A program made the position numbers and the translations under genes. Shown here piece after piece: positions 25,118-33,313 of a DNA stretch of 64,000 nt. Position 1 is the first letter of the stretch; each line of letters opens with the position of its first letter. Under the pieces are notes generated by a model. The model had not been told where the DNA came from. It saw only the letters and a list, made by a program, of their open reading frames with translations, and did not search any database. Source of the stretch: Phytohabitans aurantiacus (GTDB lineage Bacteria; Actinomycetota; Actinomycetes; Mycobacteriales; Micromonosporaceae); NCBI RefSeq assembly GCF_027923225.1, contig NZ_BSDI01000019.1, positions 153,600 to 217,599 on the forward strand. The letters run 5' to 3'.

Positions 25118-26247
25118 TGCAGGGTGCCGGGCCAGGCGCCCGCGGGTTGCGGCGCGCCCGCGCCCACCCCCGCTGGTGGCGCCGACGGCTGGGCGGCCGC
25201 CGGAGCCGCGCTCTGCCGGGGCGCCACGCTGGGCAACGGCACGTTTGCCATCACGCGGGCGACGATGTGGTCGGCGGGGATGTCGTCGGCGAGCGCGTCG
25301 TAGCTGAGCACCAGACGGTGCCGCAGGATGTCGGGCGCGATGTCCTGCACGTCCTGCGGGAGCGCGTAGTCACGGCCGCGCATCAGGGCGAGGGCGCGGG
25401 TGGCACGCACGATGCCGAGCGAGGCGCGCGGGCTGGCACCGTACTGGATCAGCTGCGCGACGTCGGGTATGCCGTGCTCGGCGGGGGCGCGGGTGGCCAG
25501 TACCAGGCGGACGGTGTAGTCGACCAGCGCGTTGTGCACGAACACCTGGTCGGCCTTGCGCTGCAGCGCGAGCAGCTCGGAGGGCGTGAAGACCGGGTTG
25601 GGCTCGGGCGCGCTGACGCCCATCCGGTACACGATCTCGCGTTCCTCGGCGTCGGTCGGGTACCCGACGAGGATCTTCATGAGGAACCGGTCGCGCTGCG
25701 CCTCGGGCAGGGGGTACACGCCCTCCTGCTCGATCGGGTTCTGGGTGGCCATGACGAGGAACGGGTTCGGCACCTCGTGCGTCTCGCCGCCGATCGACAC
25801 CTGCTGCTCGGACATGACCTCCAGCAGTGCCGACTGCACCTTGGCCGGCGCCCGGTTGATCTCGTCGGCGAGCAGGAAGTTCACGAAAACCGGGCCCAGC
25901 TCGACGTCGAATTTTTCGGACGATTGCCGGTAGATCCGGGTGCCCACGATGTCGGCCGGTACGAGGTCCGGGGTGAACTGCACGCGGGCGAACGTGCCGC
26001 CGACGACCTTCGCGATGGTCTCGACGGCGAGCGTCTTGGCCACGCCGGGCACGCCCTCCAGCAGGCAGTGGCCGCGCGCCAGCAGCGCGACGAACATCCG
26101 CTCGACCATCCGGTCTTGCCCGACGATCACGCGCTTGACCTCGAACAACGCGCGTTCGAGCGTGGTGGCGTCTTCGGCGGGGGTGGTGCTTGGCGCCAGC
26201 GCTTCGGCGGACGGCTCGGGGGTTGCGGGCGTGGTCGGCTGGGCCAC
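25114..26247 (-). CDS. MoxR-family AAA+ ATPase
   Basis: 377 residues from the GTG at 26247, which follows GGAGG at four to five bases; in-frame starts at 26274 and 26313 are less well supported. Walker A is LLEGVPGVAKT, Walker B LLADEINRAPAKVQ, sensor 1 ATQNP, and the arginine region PEAQRDRFLM. The tail is Pro/Ala-rich and disordered. MoxR ATPases act as chaperones with VWA partners, here the next two genes. Confidence 0.93.
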   Translation of the reverse strand: MAQPTTPATPEPSAEALAPSTTPAEDATTLERALFEVKRVIVGQDRMVERMFVALLARGHCLLEGVPGVAKTLAVETIAKVVGGTFARVQFTPDLVPADIVGTRIYRQSSEKFDVELGPVFVNFLLADEINRAPAKVQSALLEVMSEQQVSIGGETHEVPNPFLVMATQNPIEQEGVYPLPEAQRDRFLMKILVGYPTDAEEREIVYRMGVSAPEPNPVFTPSELLALQRKADQVFVHNALVDYTVRLVLATRAPAEHGIPDVAQLIQYGASPRASLGIVRATRALALMRGRDYALPQDVQDIAPDILRHRLVLSYDALADDIPADHIVARVMANVPLPSVAPRQSAAPAAAQPSAPPAGVGAGAPQPAGAWPGTLQ

Positions 26248-26482
26248 CGGTCCTCCACTGCGGTGCGGCGTCATCGACGAGGCGTCGGGTCGGGCAACGG
26301 GGCGTTGCCCCACCTAGCCTTACACGCCCAGCTAACCAGCCGGGGATGGAGCGCCGGAAATCCGGCCGGCGCCGGGCCCGGGGTGGCGAAACCCAAAGCG
26401 CGAACGGCGCACTGGAACTGGCCAAACAGGCACGGCGTACGGGTAGACAAAAGAGGGTTTTACGCGTGTACGATTCAGCCGT

Positions 26483-26525
26483 CGCCGGGCGGCTTCCCCC
26501 GTGGCCGCCCGGCGCTCTTTCTTTC
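26483..26525 (+). terminator. rho-independent terminator with no obvious gene upstream
   Basis: An 11-bp perfect stem (26483-26493 with 26504-26514) around TTCCCCCGTG, followed by CTCTTTCTTTC. It points along the plus strand, but the gene to its left (MoxR) is on the minus strand. It lies just before the promoter at 26538. It may end an unannotated transcript from the 26314-26482 gap, or insulate the next gene. Confidence 0.75.
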
Positions 26526-26537
26526 ACCCTGCCGCCC

Positions 26538-26543
26538 TACACT
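26538..26543 (+). promoter_or_regulatory. -10 element of a leaderless promoter
   Basis: TACACT, six bases, then GTG at 26550. It follows directly after the terminator. Confidence 0.55.
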
Positions 26544-26549
26544 TCAGCG

Positions 26550-26735
26550 GTGAAGTGTTCCGCTCGCGGTTGCTCCGAATCCGCCATCTGGGCCCTGAGG
26601 TGGAACAATCCCAAGCTGCACGAGCCCGAGCGGCGCAAGACGTGGCTCGCGTGCGAGGCCCATCGCGAATCGCTAAGCGAGTTCCTGAGTGTCCGCGGGT
26701 TTCTGCGCGAGGTGGAAGAGCACCGGGCACCGTAG
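26550..26735 (+). CDS. small zinc-ribbon-like actinobacterial protein
   Basis: 61 residues starting VKCSARGCSESAIWALRW. C3, C8, C35 and H38 (the last two in LACEAHRESL) look like one zinc site. Homologues are frequent in actinomycetes, often mislabelled as acetone carboxylase; the function is unknown. The GTG is preferred because of the leaderless promoter; the reading frame is open further upstream. Confidence 0.75.
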   Translation: MKCSARGCSESAIWALRWNNPKLHEPERRKTWLACEAHRESLSEFLSVRGFLREVEEHRAP

Positions 26736-26738
26736 CCT
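26733..26738 (+). promoter_or_regulatory. -10 element of a leaderless promoter
   Basis: TAGCCT, six bases, then GTG at 26745. The TAG is also the stop codon of the preceding gene. Confidence 0.5.
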
Positions 26739-26744
26739 GAACGG

Positions 26745-27254
26745 GTGACCCCCAGGGAAGCGCCGACCGACGCGCTCGAACCGTGGCCAGACACCGTCGA
26801 CTGGCGTCCCGTTTCCCGAGATCTCATCTGGGTCGAGCTGATCCGGGTGTGGATCGCCACCGCGGTCGTGGCGGCCGCGGTCGGGTTCGGTTGGGCCGTG
26901 AGTGGCCACTGGCTGTTCGGCGTGGGCCTGGCTCTGATCGCCGTGTTCACGGTGTGGGACGCGATCGTCAGCGTGCGCTCGGTGCGCTCGTGGGGGTACG
27001 CCGAGCGCGACCATGACCTGCTGGTGCGGCACGGGCTGCTGATCCGCCGGCTGTCGATCGTGCCGTACGCGCGGATGCAGTTCGTCGATGTGACCGCGGG
27101 ACCGCTGGAGCGCATGTTCTCCCTGGCGACCGTGCAGCTGCACACCGCCGCCGCGGCGAGCGACGCCAAGGTGCCGGGCCTGCGCCCGCCGGAGGCGGCC
27201 CGGCTGCGCGACCGGCTCACCGCCCTCGGCGAAGACCGGGCAGAGGGCCTGTGA
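26745..27254 (+). CDS. PH-domain membrane protein (YdbS-like)
   Basis: 169 residues: two helices (about 35-80) followed by a bacterial PH-like domain (DHDLLVRHGLLIRRLSIVPYARMQFVDV, split here as DHDLLVRHGLLIRR and LSIVPYARMQFVDV). It pairs with the next gene by a 4-bp overlap, as ydbS/ydbT in Bacillus. Those proteins affect envelope stress and bacteriocin resistance; the role here is inferred from that pairing. Confidence 0.85.
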   Translation: MTPREAPTDALEPWPDTVDWRPVSRDLIWVELIRVWIATAVVAAAVGFGWAVSGHWLFGVGLALIAVFTVWDAIVSVRSVRSWGYAERDHDLLVRHGLLIRRLSIVPYARMQFVDVTAGPLERMFSLATVQLHTAAAASDAKVPGLRPPEAARLRDRLTALGEDRAEGL

Positions 27255-28666
27255 ACCCTCAGGTTGTGGCTACGGAGCCGAAGAAGCGGTTGCATCCGCT
27301 TACGCCGTTGCTGCGGGGCGGGCGGGCGCTCGTGGTCATCATCGCGGCGCTGTCGTGGCAGACGCTCGGGCAGGTGGGACTGGGCTGGTTCGCCGTCATG
27401 GTGCTCGCGCTGCTGCTCGGCCAGGTCATCCTGGGCATCGTCAGCTGGGCCAACACGGGCTACCACGTGGTCGGCCGGGAGCTGCGGATACACGAGGGCC
27501 TGCTGTGGCGGCGCACCCGGGCGATCCCGCTGGAACGCCTCCAGTCCGTCGAGGTGGTCCGGCCGCTGCTCGCCCAGCTCACCGGCCTGGCCGAGCTGCG
27601 GCTGGAGGTGGTCGGCGGCGGCAAGACCGAGGCGCCGCTGGCGTTCGTGACCATGCCGGACGCGGTGGCCCTGCGCGAGCGCCTGCTGACCCTGGCGGGG
27701 CGCGCCGGCACCGCGACGCCCGCCACGCCGGACGCCCCGGCCGTGGCGCCGATCGAGGTGCCGATCCACGCGGTCACCAACCGGGATCTGCTGATCAGCC
27801 AGCTCCTGACGCCGCAGGCGCTGTTCATGCCGTTCGGCGTGGCGTTCGTGGTGGTGCAGTTCGCGTTCGAGGCGACCTGGTCGTTCATCGCGCTGGCCAG
27901 TACGGCCACCGCGATGGCGGGCGTGCTGCTCCAGCCGGTACGCCGGGTGCTCGTCGACTGGAACTTCCGGATCGCGCGCGGCGAGGCCGGCCTGCGGCTG
28001 CGCGGCGGGCTGCTGGAGACCCGCAGCCAGACGATCCCGGTCGAGCGTGTCCAAGGGGTCGGTGTGACCTGGCCGCTGCTGTGGCGCCGCAAGCGGTGGC
28101 TGCGGATGCGGCTCGACGTGGCCGGCTTCGCGACGTCGGGCGGCGAGGAGAGCAAGGCGTTCGACCGGCTGCTGCCGGTGGGTGACGCGCCGACCAGCGA
28201 GCGCGTACTGGCCGAGGTGCTGCCCATCCCCACGGGCCAACACAGCCTGACGCTGACCGATTTCCGCTTGTCGAACCCGCCCAAGCGGGCCAGGTGGTTC
28301 CACCCGCTCGCGCTGCCGGTGATCGGTATCGCGCTGACCGACGAGATCGTCGCGTCGCGAGACGGCCTGCTGACCCGGCAGATGGTGATCGTGCCGTACG
28401 CCCGCGTGCAGAGCGTCCGGGTGGTGCAGGGGCCGCTCCAGCGCCGCCTGCGGCTCGCCACGGTGTACGCCGACACGGCCGGCGGCCAGAGCGCCGCCGC
28501 CCGCGACCGGGATCTCAGCGAGGCGTGGTGGCTGGCGGCTGAGCTGGCTCGGCGCTCTCGCGAGGCCCGGGCTCAGCAGACTCAGACTCCGCAGGCTCAG
28601 CAGCCGCCAGCCGGGCTCGGCGCGCCGACCACCACCGTTCCCCCAGCCCCACCGCCAGAAACGTGA
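27251..28666 (+). CDS. PH-domain membrane protein (YdbT-like)
   Basis: 471 residues with repeated units of two helices plus a PH-like domain: GRELRIHEGLLWRRTRAIPL, then RLRGGLLETRSQTIPVERVQ, then ASRDGLLTRQMVIVPYARVQ. The tail from about residue 425 is Gln/Pro-rich and disordered. It overlaps the upstream gene by four bases. Its last 152 bp also encode the C-terminus of the PAP2 gene on the other strand, and both overlapping tails are low complexity. Confidence 0.88.
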   Translation: MNPQVVATEPKKRLHPLTPLLRGGRALVVIIAALSWQTLGQVGLGWFAVMVLALLLGQVILGIVSWANTGYHVVGRELRIHEGLLWRRTRAIPLERLQSVEVVRPLLAQLTGLAELRLEVVGGGKTEAPLAFVTMPDAVALRERLLTLAGRAGTATPATPDAPAVAPIEVPIHAVTNRDLLISQLLTPQALFMPFGVAFVVVQFAFEATWSFIALASTATAMAGVLLQPVRRVLVDWNFRIARGEAGLRLRGGLLETRSQTIPVERVQGVGVTWPLLWRRKRWLRMRLDVAGFATSGGEESKAFDRLLPVGDAPTSERVLAEVLPIPTGQHSLTLTDFRLSNPPKRARWFHPLALPVIGIALTDEIVASRDGLLTRQMVIVPYARVQSVRVVQGPLQRRLRLATVYADTAGGQSAAARDRDLSEAWWLAAELARRSREARAQQTQTPQAQQPPAGLGAPTTTVPPAPPPET

Positions 28667-29570
28667 GCCCCACGTACGCCCAGCCCACGAGCACGTCGAG
28701 CACGTAGTGCTCACCGGCGTACACCAGGGTGAACGTCATCGCCAAGGGGTACGACAGCAGCAGGGGCCACCAGCGCTTGCGCACCCGGTTGAGGAAGAAC
28801 GCCACGACGAACAGGGCGAACGCGGTGTGCAGGGACGGCATCGCGGCCACCGGGTTGGCGGCCACCTGACCGACGTTGAGCAGGTTGCCGGCGCCGTGCA
28901 TGCCCATCGCCCGCCAGCCGCGGGTGGAGATCCGCACCACGTCGGGCAGCAGCCCGTACTGCGCGGCCCACCACGGCGGGGCGGCCGGGTACAGGAAGTA
29001 CGTGATCAGGCCGGTGACCGACAGGAACACCCAGCGGCGCATGAACGCGGCCCAGCGTGGCCGGGAGGTGAGCCACAGCACCACGGCGACGGTCAGCGCG
29101 GTGACGAAGTGCGAGAAGTACACCCAGCTCACCAGCACGTCCCACCAGTACACCTTGTCCGGGTCGTACAGGTGCTGCTGCAGCCACACCGTGGGCACCT
29201 CGCCGCCGGTGGCCCAGCCGAACATCCACCGGTCGAAGGCGATCAGCTCCAGCACGTGCGGCGTGGCGTCGTTGTCGGCGAACCCGCGCGACAGGTTGTA
29301 GAGGACCAGTACCAGCACGATCGGCAGCCAGTCGCGCGCGAAGAGCAGGTGGGAGCGCCACGGCTGCCCGATCCGCCAGGCGATCGTCGCCGTCCACAGC
29401 CAGCCGAACGCGTACAGCGGATCGGTGGGCAGGCCGATCAGCAGCCAACCGGCCGTGAACAGGACCGCCCAGACCAGCATGGCGATCAACCGGCGCCGCC
29501 GGTCGGCCTCGGTCGGCGGCGGCGTGTCGGGAGGCGGCGCGCCGGGCGCCGGTGTGATCGTCACGGACAT
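28515..29570 (-). CDS. PAP2-family phosphatase / inositolphosphotransferase-like
   Basis: 351 residues, about six membrane helices. The PAP2 active-site motifs are AMPSLHTAFALF and YAGEHYVLDVLVG, of the Aur1/Ipt1-like subgroup. It would hydrolyse or transfer lipid phosphates at the membrane. The Ala/Glu/Ser/Pro-rich C-terminus overlaps the end of the convergent PH-domain gene by 152 bp. The ATG at 29570 begins a Pro-rich cytoplasmic segment. Confidence 0.88.
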   Translation of the reverse strand: MSVTITPAPGAPPPDTPPPTEADRRRRLIAMLVWAVLFTAGWLLIGLPTDPLYAFGWLWTATIAWRIGQPWRSHLLFARDWLPIVLVLVLYNLSRGFADNDATPHVLELIAFDRWMFGWATGGEVPTVWLQQHLYDPDKVYWWDVLVSWVYFSHFVTALTVAVVLWLTSRPRWAAFMRRWVFLSVTGLITYFLYPAAPPWWAAQYGLLPDVVRISTRGWRAMGMHGAGNLLNVGQVAANPVAAMPSLHTAFALFVVAFFLNRVRKRWWPLLLSYPLAMTFTLVYAGEHYVLDVLVGWAYVGLTFLAVGLGERWWSARRARLAAAEPAESESAEPGPRESAEPAQPPATTPR

Positions 29571-29672
29571 CGGCGTCCAGGTTAGGCGACGGGGGATGGC
29601 AGGGTAGCGACCAGGCTGGACACGTCGCTCATAGTCCGACCCTACTCATCGTCGGAACGCGGCCCGAGCGCA

Positions 29673-29678
29673 TACGCT
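29673..29678 (+). promoter_or_regulatory. -10 element of a leaderless promoter
   Basis: TACGCT, six bases, then ATG at 29685; no ribosome site. Confidence 0.5.
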
Positions 29679-29684
29679 TAGCGG

Positions 29685-30092
29685 ATGGAACAGCAGCCGG
29701 ACCCCGGCTTCGCGCCCGGCCTCACCGCCCGGGTGGAGTTGACCGTCACCGACGCCGACACCGCGCAGGCGTTCGGCTCCGGCGACGTCCCGGTGCTGGC
29801 CACGCCCCGGGTGCTCGCCCTCGCCGAGGCGGCCACCGTGGCGGCGACCGCCACCCGGATGGCGCCGGGCAAGACCACCGTCGGCGTGCGGGTCGAGCTC
29901 GACCACAAGGCGCCCACCCCGGTCGGCCGCACGGTCGCCGCGCTGGCCAAGCTCGCCAAGGTCGACGGCCGGCGGCTGCTCTTCGAGGTGGTCGTCTTCG
30001 ACGGATCGGTCACGGTGGCTGAGGGCCGGGTCGAGCGGGTCCTGGTCGACCGCCACACGTTCGTGGAGCGGGCCTTTGCCCAGCCGGGCTGA
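29685..30092 (+). CDS. hotdog-fold thioesterase (FlK-like)
   Basis: 135 residues with the single hotdog pattern of the fluoroacetyl-CoA thioesterase group: VLATPRVLALAEAATVAAT, TVGVRVELDHKAPTPVGRTV and LFEVVVFDGSVTVAEG. It hydrolyses a CoA thioester, substrate unknown. Its end overlaps the next gene by 17 bases. Confidence 0.85.
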   Translation: MEQQPDPGFAPGLTARVELTVTDADTAQAFGSGDVPVLATPRVLALAEAATVAATATRMAPGKTTVGVRVELDHKAPTPVGRTVAALAKLAKVDGRRLLFEVVVFDGSVTVAEGRVERVLVDRHTFVERAFAQPG

Positions 30093-30909
30093 GTTCGCCG
30101 AGGTCGGTGACGACGTCTACGTGCTGCGCTATCCGGTGCTGGACGTCAACGCGACCCTGATCCTCGGCGACGGCGAGGCCATCCTGGTCGACACGCTGGC
30201 CACGGCCGCGCAGGCCGAGGAACTGGCGGCGGCGGTGCGAGCGATCACGCCCGCGGCGCTCACGATCGTCAACACCCATCACCACTTCGACCACACGTTC
30301 GGCAATGCCGTCTTGAGCTCGCCGCCGCGAGCGATCTGGGGGCACGCCAGCGTCGCCGGGCTGTTGCGCGACCGCGCTGAAGCGGTGCGGCGGGCGGCCT
30401 ACGAGGAAGCCCTGCGGCTCGCGCCATCGATCGCCGAGGACCTGTTGACGGTACCCATAATGGCGCCGAACGCGACCGTGCGGCACGAGTCCACGCTGGA
30501 CCTCGGCGGGCGTGCCGTGATCTTGTATTACCTCGGTCGTGGGCACACGGACGGCGATCTTGTCGTGCACGTGCCCGACGCCGATGTGGTCGTGGCCGGC
30601 GACCTGGTCGAGGAGGGCGCGGCGCCCGCGTTCGACGACGCTTATCCGCTGGAGTGGCCGGAGACGGTCGCCGCGCTGCTGCGGCTCACCACGCCCGCGA
30701 CGTCGGTCGTGCCCGGTCACGGCGCGGTGGTGGGGCAGAACTTCGTGCGCGGGCAGCACGAGGAGCTCGCGGCGCTGGACTGGGTGATCCGCGACGGGCA
30801 CGCCGACGGCGCGCCCGCGGAGCGCGTCGCGGCGAAGGCTCCGTTCGGCCCGGAAGCCGCGCTGGTGGCGGTCCGGCGAGGGTACGCGGAGCTGTCCGGC
30901 CGCCTTTAG
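30076..30909 (+). CDS. MBL-fold metallo-hydrolase
   Basis: 277 residues with the zinc motif THHHFDHTFGN, a second-shell Asp in VVVAGDLVEEGAAP, and VVPGHGAVVG. It belongs to the glyoxalase II-like/beta-lactamase fold, with an unknown ester or thioester substrate. The TTG start at 30076 overlaps the thioesterase, so the two are probably translated together and may act on related substrates. Confidence 0.88.
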   Translation: MPSRAEFAEVGDDVYVLRYPVLDVNATLILGDGEAILVDTLATAAQAEELAAAVRAITPAALTIVNTHHHFDHTFGNAVLSSPPRAIWGHASVAGLLRDRAEAVRRAAYEEALRLAPSIAEDLLTVPIMAPNATVRHESTLDLGGRAVILYYLGRGHTDGDLVVHVPDADVVVAGDLVEEGAAPAFDDAYPLEWPETVAALLRLTTPATSVVPGHGAVVGQNFVRGQHEELAALDWVIRDGHADGAPAERVAAKAPFGPEAALVAVRRGYAELSGRL

Positions 30910-30923
30910 CCGTTAACAGTTGT

Positions 30924-30955
30924 ATCGATGGTCGGCTATTGCCGATGTAATCGAT
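30924..30955. promoter_or_regulatory. nested dyad upstream of the LPMO gene
   Basis: TCGGC, TATT, GCCGA (30932-30945) is a perfect inner palindrome. It is flanked almost symmetrically by two ATCGAT boxes (30924-30929 and 30950-30955). It is a candidate operator in the 217-bp gap before the chitin-type oxygenase; the regulator is unknown. Confidence 0.35.
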
Positions 30956-31126
30956 TCATGGTGCAATGTCGATGCCGACGGCGTGGGGGCTGACGCGCCG
31001 CCGACGTTTGCCGGGCAGGGCCATGTCGAGAGGCGCGTGCGTCCGAGATCGGACGGTGCGCTAAGCCCGCGTGCCACCGTCTGCATCTCCCTTCCGCGTT
31101 CCCACCCCACAAAAGGGAGACCAAAG

Positions 31127-32194
31127 GTGAAACTCCTACGCAGGGCCGCGGCGGCTGCCGCGGCCGCTGTCATGGCGGTCGGCGTGCTGACAGTGATCAC
31201 GCCCGATGCCGCCGACGCGCACGGCGCCGCGATCATCCCAGGCAGCCGTACCCGCCTGTGCTGGCAGGACGGCCTCTCGTCGACCGGCCAGATCATCCCG
31301 AACAACCCCGCGTGTCAGGCGGCGGTCGCCCAGGGCGGCGCCAACCCGCTGTACAACTGGTTCAGCGTGCTGCGCTCCGATGCGGCCGGCCGCACGACCG
31401 GCTTCGTGCCGGACGGGCAGCTGTGCAGCGGCGGCAACACGACGTTCTCGGCGTACAACCTGGCGCGCAACGACTGGCCGCTCACGCACCTCACGGCCGG
31501 ACGGACAATGGAATTCCGGTACAGCAACTGGGCCCACCACCCGGGCACGTTCTACTTCTACGTGACCACCAACAGCTGGAGCCCGACCAGGCCGCTCGCG
31601 TGGAGTGACCTGGAGGCGCAGCCGTTCCTGACGGTGACCAACCCGCCCCAGCGCGGCGCGGTCGGCTCGAACGACGGTCACTACTACTTCACCGGGACGC
31701 TGCCGTCCAACAAGAGCGGCCGGCACATCATCTACTCCCGGTGGGTGCGTTCGGACAGCGCCGAGAACTTCTTCGGCTGCTCCGACGTGACCTTCGACGG
31801 CGGCAACGGCGAGGTCACGGGCATCGGCCCCGGCCAGGGCACCGTGTCGCCGGGCCCCAACCCGACGACCACCGGCCCCGGCCCGAACCCGGGCACCGGC
31901 GCCTGCTCGGCCTCGTACCGCGCGACGAGCACCTGGAGCGGCGGCTTCCAGGGTGAGGTGACCGTGACCAACACCGGCACGGCCGCCATTCCTGGCTGGT
32001 CCGTGGCGCTGACACTGGGCAGCGGCCAGAGCCTCAGCAACCTGTGGAACGGCACGCTGACAGGCACCGCACCAAACCTGACGGTGCGAAACGCCAACTA
32101 CAACGGCGCGTTGAACGCCAACGGGTCTACGACGTTCGGCTTCGTGGCGAACGGCAGTGGATCCGCGCCGACAGTGAGCTGCTCGGTCGCGTAA
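31127..32194 (+). CDS. secreted AA10 lytic polysaccharide monooxygenase with CBM2
   Basis: 355 residues. The signal peptide ends ...DAADA, so the mature protein begins with His32, the N-terminal copper ligand of the histidine brace (HGAAIIPGSRTRLCWQDG). The second His is in NWAHHPGTFYFYVT. After the AA10 domain a PGPNP-rich linker leads to a C-terminal CBM2 (about 260-355, CSASYRATSTWSGGFQGEV and closing VSCSVA). It oxidatively cleaves crystalline chitin or cellulose; chitin is more likely from the overall type. The GTG at 31127 follows AAGGGAG. Confidence 0.93.
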   Translation: MKLLRRAAAAAAAAVMAVGVLTVITPDAADAHGAAIIPGSRTRLCWQDGLSSTGQIIPNNPACQAAVAQGGANPLYNWFSVLRSDAAGRTTGFVPDGQLCSGGNTTFSAYNLARNDWPLTHLTAGRTMEFRYSNWAHHPGTFYFYVTTNSWSPTRPLAWSDLEAQPFLTVTNPPQRGAVGSNDGHYYFTGTLPSNKSGRHIIYSRWVRSDSAENFFGCSDVTFDGGNGEVTGIGPGQGTVSPGPNPTTTGPGPNPGTGACSASYRATSTWSGGFQGEVTVTNTGTAAIPGWSVALTLGSGQSLSNLWNGTLTGTAPNLTVRNANYNGALNANGSTTFGFVANGSGSAPTVSCSVA

Positions 32195-32209
32195 CCAATG
32201 TTCGATGAT

Positions 32210-32236
32210 GGGGGCCGCCGCGTGCGGCCCCCATTT
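32210..32236. terminator. terminator between LPMO and D-amino-acid oxidase genes
   Basis: A perfect 9-bp stem GGGGGCCGC (32210-32218 with 32224-32232), a five-base loop, then ATTTT on the plus strand. The convergent gene stops at 32237. Confidence 0.75.
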
Positions 32237-33193
32237 TCATGCCAGCTCGTTGACGATGGCTAGGACGTCTCTGGCGCAACCCCATGAGAGGGTGACTCCG
32301 GAGCCGCCGTGGCCGTAGTTGTGGATGAGGTGGCGACCGGCCATCTCGACACACTCCAGCCGCACCATCGGCCTGCTGGGACGCACGCCGACCCGCACGT
32401 CCCGAATCCGGGCTTCGGCCAGCCGGGGCTCCACTGCGGCGCACCGGCGCATGATGGCGGCGGCCGCGACCGGATCCGGTGTGGTGTCGGATCTGCCAGG
32501 CAGCGCCGTGCCGCCGAGTACGACGTTGTCGCCGTGCGGGAAGATGTACGTCAGCTCGGGCCCGTGGCCGTACTCGGCGAAGAAGTGCTCGATTCCGGGG
32601 TTGTCGACGACGACGAGTTGACCGCTGATGGGCGTGACCTCGGTGTCCGGCACCAGCGTGCGGGCACCCGATCCCGTGCAGTTCACGGCGATCGGCGCCT
32701 GCGTGGTCGCCTCGTCGAGCGAGGTCACCACGCCGATCTCCACCTTGCCGCCGGCCGCGGTGAGCCGCCGCGCAAGATAGTCCAGGTAGGAGGGCATGTC
32801 GACGATCGGTGCCCGGTACCACCAGCCGCTGGCGTATCCGGAGGGCAGCTCGTCCGGGCGGCACACGGCGAAGCCGTCAAGCGTGGTCGCCCAGCTGGGG
32901 GGCTCCACAGTGGAGCGTGCGGCCTCGATGCCGCGGACCAGGCGGACGCCGACACCGGCGCCGTGCAGCAGCTCGAGTGCGAGCCTGGTCTCGAAACTCC
33001 ACCGTTCGACCCGATTGTCTTCTTCCACAAGGTACGGACCCCACAGGGCTCCCGCCGCGCAGGAGGTGGTGTCACGGGGCAGCCGGGTGGCGCACACCCG
33101 GACCGCATAGCCGGCCTCGGCCAGGCACACAGCGGTGGTCAAGCCGGAAACGCCGGCACCGATCACGAGTACGTCTACCAAGGCAAGTGTCAC
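32237..33193 (-). CDS. FAD-dependent D-amino-acid oxidase
   Basis: 318 residues from the GTG at 33193, which has TAATGT seven bases upstream (leaderless); an ATG at 33214 is also in frame. Dinucleotide motif DVLVIGAGVSGLTTAV is at the N-terminus. Substrate and FAD motifs YIFPHGDNVVLGG, RVGVRPSRP and the C-terminal HNYGHGGSGVTLSWG are typical of D-amino-acid oxidases. The reaction makes a keto acid, ammonia and H2O2. It is divergent from the SCO2521-like gene by about 120 bp. Confidence 0.9.
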   Translation of the reverse strand: MTLALVDVLVIGAGVSGLTTAVCLAEAGYAVRVCATRLPRDTTSCAAGALWGPYLVEEDNRVERWSFETRLALELLHGAGVGVRLVRGIEAARSTVEPPSWATTLDGFAVCRPDELPSGYASGWWYRAPIVDMPSYLDYLARRLTAAGGKVEIGVVTSLDEATTQAPIAVNCTGSGARTLVPDTEVTPISGQLVVVDNPGIEHFFAEYGHGPELTYIFPHGDNVVLGGTALPGRSDTTPDPVAAAAIMRRCAAVEPRLAEARIRDVRVGVRPSRPMVRLECVEMAGRHLIHNYGHGGSGVTLSWGCARDVLAIVNELA

Positions 33194-33313
33194 GAGATTG
33201 ACATTAACCGTCATCTGTCGATCGAGGAATACGGAGAGTGCCCACGAGGTTGCGCAAACCGCATATCATGCGATCCAATCGATTGGTCGTCGGCGGGTCG
33301 AAATGGTGGTGCG

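Noticed and set aside
32309..33313. Long upstream extension in frame with the SCO2521-like gene
   Set aside because: It is antisense to the D-amino-acid oxidase gene, which has clear FAD motifs; the conserved SCO2521 part starts at 33314.
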